DNA of 64,000 nucleotides from Verticillium longisporum (lineage: Eukaryota; Ascomycota; Sordariomycetes; Glomerellales; Plectosphaerellaceae): the NCBI GenBank assembly GCA_019188255.1, contig JAETXT010000013.1, positions 1,984,001 to 2,048,000 of the forward strand, in the 5' to 3' direction. A model generated the notes under the pieces. The model saw nothing but the letters and a program-made list of their open reading frames with translations, did no database searches and had not been told where the DNA came from. Of this stretch, positions 58,147 to 64,000 are shown piece after piece. The position numbers and the translations under genes were made by a program. The number at the start of each line of letters is the position of its first letter. The first letter of the stretch is position 1.

Positions 58147-59951
58147 TCAGTTATTGCCCGTGACTGCACCCCAGATCCATGCTGACCAGCTGCCCAGCAC
58201 GTACACCATGAGTGCAGCGAAGCAAGTCTTGCTGATGTTCCTGCTCCGCTTACCGTCCGGGCCCTGGAACCTTTCCTTCCTCTCGTTGATGATGTCTCCG
58301 AACCGAATTCTCTGCTTTCGCGTGAACTGCAGGATCCGAAGGTCGGTAGCCCAGAATGTTCCGAGCAGCATCGCCAAAGAAATGACCGTCGAGGCAGCAG
58401 CGAGGAATACGTAGACGACCGTTACGCGACGGTAGGAGTTGTCATCGGCATCTTGAATGACACCGGTGATGATACGGATAATGATGTTTGTGCTGGATCA
58501 AGGGGTTAGTTGACTGAAGCCGGGATGGAGTTCAAGATAGTGATGAGATCCACATACGCATTGTTCATTGTCACCTTGGCAGCATATGCTGTACCAAAGA
58601 CGTCTTGGTATATCATACTGGTTCGGATTCCCTCAATGATGGTGACTGGGCCGAACGTCTTGAAAATGGCGTAGAATGCGTACGAGGCTGCGGCACTGCT
58701 GGTTGTCGTGCCCCAGTTGATGAGTCCCATCGCCAGCAGCATGCCGGTGCCGCAGATCGCCATCTGTGTTACACGATGCCCGTAGATGTCGATGACTGCA
58801 CCTATAATCGGGCTCAAGAAGAAGCCTGTGATGCCGGATCAGTTTTGCTCGATGGGATGTATGACCAGGAGCACATGAGCTTACCAGCATACTGAGACAG
58901 AGATGCGTACCAACCGGCAGCGACAGCATCCACCCCAAAGCGGTGCTCTGCCAGCTCGGTGGCGTTCTGAGAGTAGACGTTGGAACAGCTCGTCTGCACC
59001 ATGGAGAAGAGCATGATGGACCAGAATGTCCAGGGAAGTTCGAGAATCTTGCGGATCTGAAAGTTCTTGCTCTTTTCGACAAGTTCTTCGCCCGTGGCGG
59101 GATCGGGCGGTGCCCTGAAGCGCCTGTGTGCGGTCTTGGTGAAGACATAGAAGACGAGTGTGCACAGGTTCGTAAAAACGGAGACGCATGCCCCGATCCA
59201 GAACACCCAGGCAAAGTTCCCCGTGTTCTGCAGACTGGTTATTGGGGCCGTTTTTGAGCAAGACGTTAGGTCAGAGGGTTTATACCTTGGAGATGACGTT
59301 GGCCGTTGAGCTTCCTACAAAGCCGCCGATTCGAGCGATGCCAATCTGAAGGCCAATGGTCGTGCCAAAACCACCGCCAGGTGCAAACCATCCGGAGAAA
59401 ACTCTGTAATACGCAATCTGCGTAGCGATGTCTCCCAACGCCGCGGTGACTTTGCCGAAAATCATGAGAGGGAAGGACCTGCCCGTCGCGGCGCCTGCGA
59501 TGATCAGAGCTCCCGCAGTCATGACCAGGTTACCGTAGAGCATGGCTCCTACATCAGGCTATTAGTGACCAGTCCTTTGCAGTTGGACGTGTGAAGAATA
59601 GAACATACCAGCGCCGCCGATCCGGTCCGTCACAATGCCGGACACCATGATTAAGGCCGTGACCAGGAATTCTTCACTGGCCTCCAGCAGTGCGAACTGG
59701 GTGTTGTTGATGTCGAGTTCCTTCTTGATCGTGCTCTTCAACGATGAGGTCAGCCTCGCAGACCAAGAAGCGCCAAAGCTGATGAGGCAGATCAGCAGGA
59801 CCGAGCCAAGCTTCCAGCTTCTTGGGATGAATGGCCGATCGTCGACATTTTCAGACTGCGAGTCTGGTGTTTGCCCCGAGTACTCTGTGATCTTTTGGGG
59901 CGTTTTGAGAGTGTCGCTATTCAAAGCGGAACCCTCTTTGGTAGTCATCAT
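58147..59951 (-). CDS. major facilitator superfamily transporter (MFSD1-like)
   Basis: Twelve-span MFS transporter most like the MFSD1-type branch; human MFSD1 is a lysosomal dipeptide exporter, but the substrate here is unknown. Exons 59951-59609, 59548-59286, 59227-58885, 58825-58558 and 58492-58147 give 520 residues. A 55-residue polar N-terminus precedes span 1 (LGSVLLICLISFGASWSARL). Conserved loops: NNTQFALLEASEEFLVTALI, SGIVTDRIGGAGAMLYGNL, FGKVTAALGDIATQIAYYRV, GFVGSSTANVISKNTGNFAWVF, YSQNATELAEHRFGVD and SPIIGAVIDIYGHRVTQM. The C-terminus has a charged loop (RKQRIRFGDIINERKERFQG) before the last span. There are two adjacent ATGs at 59951 and 59948. A TATAAA box sits about 120 bases upstream. 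It lies between a gene desert and the GH12 gene; a joint role in using cellulose breakdown products is only a guess. Confidence 0.9.
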
Positions 59952-62096
59952 GAAAGTATTGCCTTCCGAAACGGCCAGTGGCTGAGCTTGGAGCTTGACG
60001 ATAAGTAGGTGGACTGCGCCGTCGAATACCGAGCAAGAACGTGCAGCATGGTAATTCCCATGCACACGAGCTTTATACTAATGAAAAAAGCCGTCTCCTG
60101 TGATCAAGAAGAATTCGACACCCCCACCCCCATCCCCGACTGTTTCCGAACGCAAGACAGCTACGGCGTGCTCAGCGCCCAAGTGCTCGGCTTCCAAAAG
60201 ACGTTCAAGTCTTTTCACGCGCCAATCGTGCTGGTTGTCGCTTCGAGTATCCTTGGCAGCCTAACGCGAGCTGGGCAAATGACACGATTTGGCGGGCAAA
60301 AGACCGCGCTAGAGTGCCCATCTGATAAATAGCCGTAGAGGTGGCTTAAAAATCTGTGGGCGGGCTGATGCTGCGCCGTTTCTGCGGGGACCTTCGACAC
60401 TGGCAATATGATGCTATTCAGCGTCCGGTATCGCCTCGGGCTTCGCGGTCCAGATGGTGCATACGACTCAGTAGAGGGACGACGTGTTCCCTACGACCTG
60501 TGTCATATTTCGCCCCGGGGCTTAAGTGTATGGCTTGCGCTTGTAAGTTTCATGGTCACCTCGTCATCTACAGCCAGCATTACCAGCTATCCTTTTAAAG
60601 TGCCGTCGGTATTTCTGCGTGTGTGCGGGGCACATGCGGGTGGGCCTTGGACGACGTCGAAAAAGGCGCTTCTCCTTCGTGATTTACAGAGGATCCCTCG
60701 CTAAGGTTTGGACTAGGCGTGAGCTAATTCTTAGCGAACCTTCACCTGGAATGCCCCGCAGCTTTGGAGCAAACAAGCATCTTAGCTCACTCTTGGAAGG
60801 GTCTGGAGGGAGCTCTGTCGCTGCCGGCGGAAAGGCAGGGCGACCCGACGAGAGAAGAAGCTGAAAGTCACCTCTTGCTGATTCCCGGCCAGTACTGCCT
60901 CAGGCCGAAGAAGGGTTACATGGTATACTCGAGGACGCAAGGAGCGTAGTGATAGCTTGGCAAAAGCCACATTGGAAGATTTGTGCTTCCAGGTGGCTTT
61001 TCAGTTTGAAGTGACTGCGTGCTCGAGACCACGACCTTCACAGCATACATGCTGAGGCCCCACGCGATAGCTGGTGAAGAAGGATCTCGTTCGGGTGTCG
61101 AGCCCGCCGCCTCAAGTATTTGCGGTCTTTCACAAGATACAGCTCGGGGACAGTCATCTCGCCGAGAACGTCGCGAATGTTCTCTTACGAAGGCTCCGCA
61201 CAACAAAGGCTTCAATCGTATTGAGGCGTTCCCTAAGTAGACTCTATAGGCCCTCATTTGTTTTGACGGACTGCCGACATCAGCCCACGTAAGGCATAAG
61301 CCTTATGGCAGACCGTCAGATCAACCTCTGTATTCCATGCCATTAAATGTATTGATTCCATGCTTCGATTTACCGTGTTAGGAGTACCTGAGTCCTTCTC
61401 TACAGGACCTCTCGGCAGTAAAGCCGCTTCTCCAGCTCCACTCACCGACTTCGGAGATATAGACAGGTGATTTTGAATCAGGTGGCACTTAGTATCATTA
61501 TTCTCCTGTGATCTACGATAAGAGCCATAGCTACCTTAATTATCATTTTCCGGGAACCAGGTAAATGATTTTTAAGGAAGGAGCAGCATCTTCTGCTGAA
61601 GTTTTAGTTTGGCAGCGTGTTAGGACCATTATTGGACTCTTCTAGCAACTCTAGCTGCCACACTATGGCATATTCTGAGGGCGAGTTGACGTCTCACTGC
61701 AGAATCAGGCACACATAGAACCAGGCCACTTGAGAGGCCATCAAATCTTTAAAAAGCCATTCATCAACCCCCGCACACTCTGTCTGCGGGTTCTTGTGTT
61801 TGGCAGTTACTAAAGTGGACACTGCCATCGCAACAACACAGGCAAATGCGGCGAGACACCTGGGCTACGATTCCATTTATATTCACACGTCTCGGAGTGA
61901 GAGTGAATCATCGATCTCGAAGCCATGATGGAGGTAGCCGATACCCGAATTCGAGGCATCGGAAAGAAGTTATTAATATATACAAGATCATTCAACAATA
62001 ATTACAGGTAAAGGGCGGCTCAGGGTGCTCTACCGCCTCGCTAGGGGACTGACCCCTCGTCAGAATCCTTCTCGAACAGTATAGCAGCTCAACCGC
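59952..62096. other. intergenic between MFS gene and GH12 gene
   Basis: About 2.1 kb. It holds the MFS promoter near 60072-60077 and the GH12 3' region before 62097. 61440-61800 is AT-rich with stops in all frames. No gene I can support. Confidence 0.5.
60072..60077 (-). promoter_or_regulatory. TATA box of the MFS transporter gene
   Basis: TATAAA on minus, 121-126 bases upstream of the first ATG. Role inferred from spacing. Confidence 0.5.
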
Positions 62097-63084
62097 TTAA
62101 CTGCACTGGGAGTACCACTGGTTGGAAACCTTGCAGGTTCCGGTGGTGCAGCAGGTAGGGCCGGTCCAGCCCTGGCCGCCGCACTGGCCGTAGGCAGGGG
62201 CGCAGGTGGCACCGGTCGCGGGCTTCGGGGCAGCAGTGGTAGCCGCAGGCTTGGGAGCGGCGGCGGTGGTAGTGGACAGCGAGACGCTGTAGCCGGTGGT
62301 GTCGAACTTGGCGTTGGTGCCGACAAACGGCTCGGTTCCGGCGCCGATGCTGTAGAGGCACTGCGAGCCGGGGAGACCCTGGGACGCGGCGAGGTACTTG
62401 ATGAAGTCGGCAACGTCGCCGTTGTAGTTGGTCTGCTGCTTGGTGGCGACGAAGGAGAAGACCGTCATCTGGGAGTGAGCGCCCTTGTACAACTGCCAGG
62501 AGACGCCGCTGATGGTGACGGTCGCGATGGGCTTGCCGGTGGCGCTGATGGGGCCGGCTCCGCCGAGGGCCGCGAGCCAGATCATGACCTCGTACTCGGG
62601 CTTGGCGCTGCAGTCGCTGCTGGTAAAGAGATCGTAGGCGACGTTGGCGACGACGCCGGTGCCGGTGTAGCTGTTTGGTCGGTTAGTAAGAGCAAGGAAA
62701 GAAGGACCTGGGACAGTGTGCTGCATACCTCCACTGCCACTTGGAGGGGATGCTGGCGACAGCAGAGACGCGCGCAGCAGGGGCCTGGAGAACGGCGTTG
62801 GAGTACGACTTGACGTGGAGGTTACCGCCAGCCCAGGACCAGGTGGAGGACCACTTGGCGAGGTTGTTGGTGATGCCATCAACCAGGGTGCACTGAGAGC
62901 CGCTGGTGGCCTGGTCCCGTCCCCAGAGGTTGTTGTAGATGATGTAAGATCCGACCTTGATGTTGTCCCACTGTCCGCAGAGGTTCGTCGCGCGCTTGTC
63001 GATGGACTGAGTCTTGGTGGGCTCAACGGCAGGGGCGGCGGCGACCAGCGCCGCCATCGAAGTAAGGACTGTGATGAACTTCAT
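62097..63084 (-). CDS. secreted GH12 endoglucanase with C-terminal CBM1
   Basis: Extracellular beta-1,4-glucanase or xyloglucanase of glycoside hydrolase family 12. Exons 63084-62729 and 62670-62097 encode 309 residues. Signal peptide 1-18 ([18 protein letters not shown]), short propeptide ending in a Kex2 site (Lys30-Arg31). The GH12 jelly-roll starts at [20 protein letters not shown]; the nucleophile is Glu146 in YEVMIWLAA and the acid/base Glu232 in GTEPFVG. A Thr/Ala/Pro-rich linker (about 248-272) leads to a complete fungal-type cellulose-binding module ([15 protein letters not shown] to WYSQCS) with its four Cys and aromatic residues. Most fungal GH12 enzymes lack a CBM1, so this is a longer variant. 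A TATA box lies 124-129 bases upstream. The reading frame is intact, and expression on plant cell walls is expected. Confidence 0.94.
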
Positions 63085-64000
63085 TTTTGGATTGGTAGTG
63101 AACGAACTAATGAATGAATGACTGAATGAAGGAATGGATAATGGGTAGAAACGAGATCAAAGAACGTACAGACAGCATCGTGGCGTCGAAAGGCTGGCCA
63201 AGTCGTACTTATACAGCCCATCTGAATCTCTGGTGGGATCGTGACCAGGCTGGGTAGCCTCCCAAAATGGCATCGTGGTGTCGGATAGATGGACGATTGC
63301 GGTAAGCCTCTGCGGGGTTATCAACTTGTCATGTCATTCCGTTCAGGCGGCTGCCCCTTTCATTTCAATCTTGCACTGGTGGGTTCGACTCGTTCCCCAG
63401 GTTGTGTTGACTGGTGCTACCTAGCTTACCTTTATTACCGGCCCAATCGGCAAGGCCCATCCATCACGATCGATACAGTTCTTTAAAGTCAAGTCTGTCG
63501 GCATGCAACCTTTTGATCCGCTATGATGATGAGTTTGGCGAAGGTCTTTAGGATAAGGGACTTGATCATTGATGCCATTGGGTCTCATGGTTTGTTTCCT
63601 CAGCATAGCCTCTTGGAGCTCGAAGCTAGAGCGAGGATGGCCGACGGCTATGCCGCGTTCTGTGCAAATTCCTAGACTGGGAGATCCCTGTCGCTCGTGG
63701 AAGCTTTGCCAGGGTCTCTGGGGTGGAGTTATCGGCTTGTGTCCCAAACCATCTCTTTCGTCAACACGGGATGAAACAACGGCGATAGACGATTTCTTGG
63801 TGCAAGATCTTTGGCAATCTGATCAGACATGTCGCATGTGATTGTAGCGTATGGTCTCGCCAATTGTCGTTTCTCGTGATGATGCTCTCCTCCCCTGATT
63901 TCTCCTGGGGCCATGACTAGCAATGCACGTATCGAGAAGAGGCGCGGTTTAGATCATCTCCGAAGGCTCCGCTCCACAACCCAAGGTGATTATGCCACGG
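63085..64000. other. GH12 promoter region and window edge
   Basis: About 0.9 kb. Just upstream of the GH12 start is a GAAT repeat (63109-63135), probably in the leader. I saw no GGCTAA (XlnR-type) site in the first 250 bases. No other gene. Confidence 0.5.
63208..63213 (-). promoter_or_regulatory. TATA box of the GH12 gene
   Basis: TATAAG on minus, 124-129 bases upstream of the GH12 start codon. Role inferred from spacing. Confidence 0.5.

Noticed and set aside
1..64000. CRISPR arrays, prophage, bacterial-type transfer
   Set aside because: Intron-rich genes, fungal motifs and base composition throughout; no repeat-spacer pattern seen.

Overview
The window is nuclear DNA of a filamentous ascomycete (Pezizomycotina, most likely a sordariomycete). 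The evidence is: many genes split by short GT-AG introns of about 50-115 bases with CTAAC/CTGAC-type branch sites; C-rich third codon positions; Pezizomycotina-type orthologues such as the split SLM1 homologue, a Whi5/Nrm1-like protein and a DUF1917 protein; a GH12 cellulase with a fungal cellulose-binding module; and long intergenic spaces. There are no operons. Nothing looks bacterial or viral, and no secondary-metabolite core enzyme is present.

Layout. 0.4-9.3 kb: TAN1 (tRNA ac4C factor), pyruvate decarboxylase and ERV1 on the minus strand, HEM4 divergent from ERV1, then a Whi5/Nrm1-like G1/S repressor on minus. 10.9-15.1 kb: a very long CT-rich leader followed by a zincin-family protein (PF12044 type) whose zinc ligands are missing. 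16.2-22.3 kb: phosphatidylserine synthase, cytosolic threonyl-tRNA synthetase (minus), and GAR1 divergent from it. 23.2-26.1 kb: SLM1-like PH protein. 29.5-33.8 kb: LDB17/SPIN90-like actin regulator and phospholipid:diacylglycerol acyltransferase (LRO1). 35-41.8 kb: NAA30, a DUF1917 protein, a broken DPH7 copy, an intron-containing tRNA-Leu(AAG), a family-16 methyltransferase and a deaminase-fold protein. 41.8-64 kb is gene-poor, with only a conserved structural-type protein (48.5-49.8 kb), an MFS transporter (58.1-60.0 kb) and a secreted GH12-CBM1 endoglucanase (62.1-63.1 kb).

The genes are mostly housekeeping and act independently. Loose themes are translation and RNA modification (TAN1, ThrRS, GAR1, DPH7, tRNA-Leu, NAA30, methyltransferase) and membrane lipid or plasma-membrane biology (CHO1, LRO1, SLM1, LDB17). 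Three otherwise conserved genes (LRO1, the 48.5 kb gene, DPH7) each appear to lack a single base. Two of these losses fall in homopolymers, which points to uncorrected assembly indels as well as possible real decay in DPH7.

The most interesting biological leads are the zinc-ligand-less zincin, a double substitution in the CDP-alcohol phosphotransferase signature of CHO1, an MBF-type (ACGCG) motif cluster just downstream of the Whi5-like gene, and a small tandem element with a possible diverged copy 28 kb away. I did not find a clear new multi-gene system.
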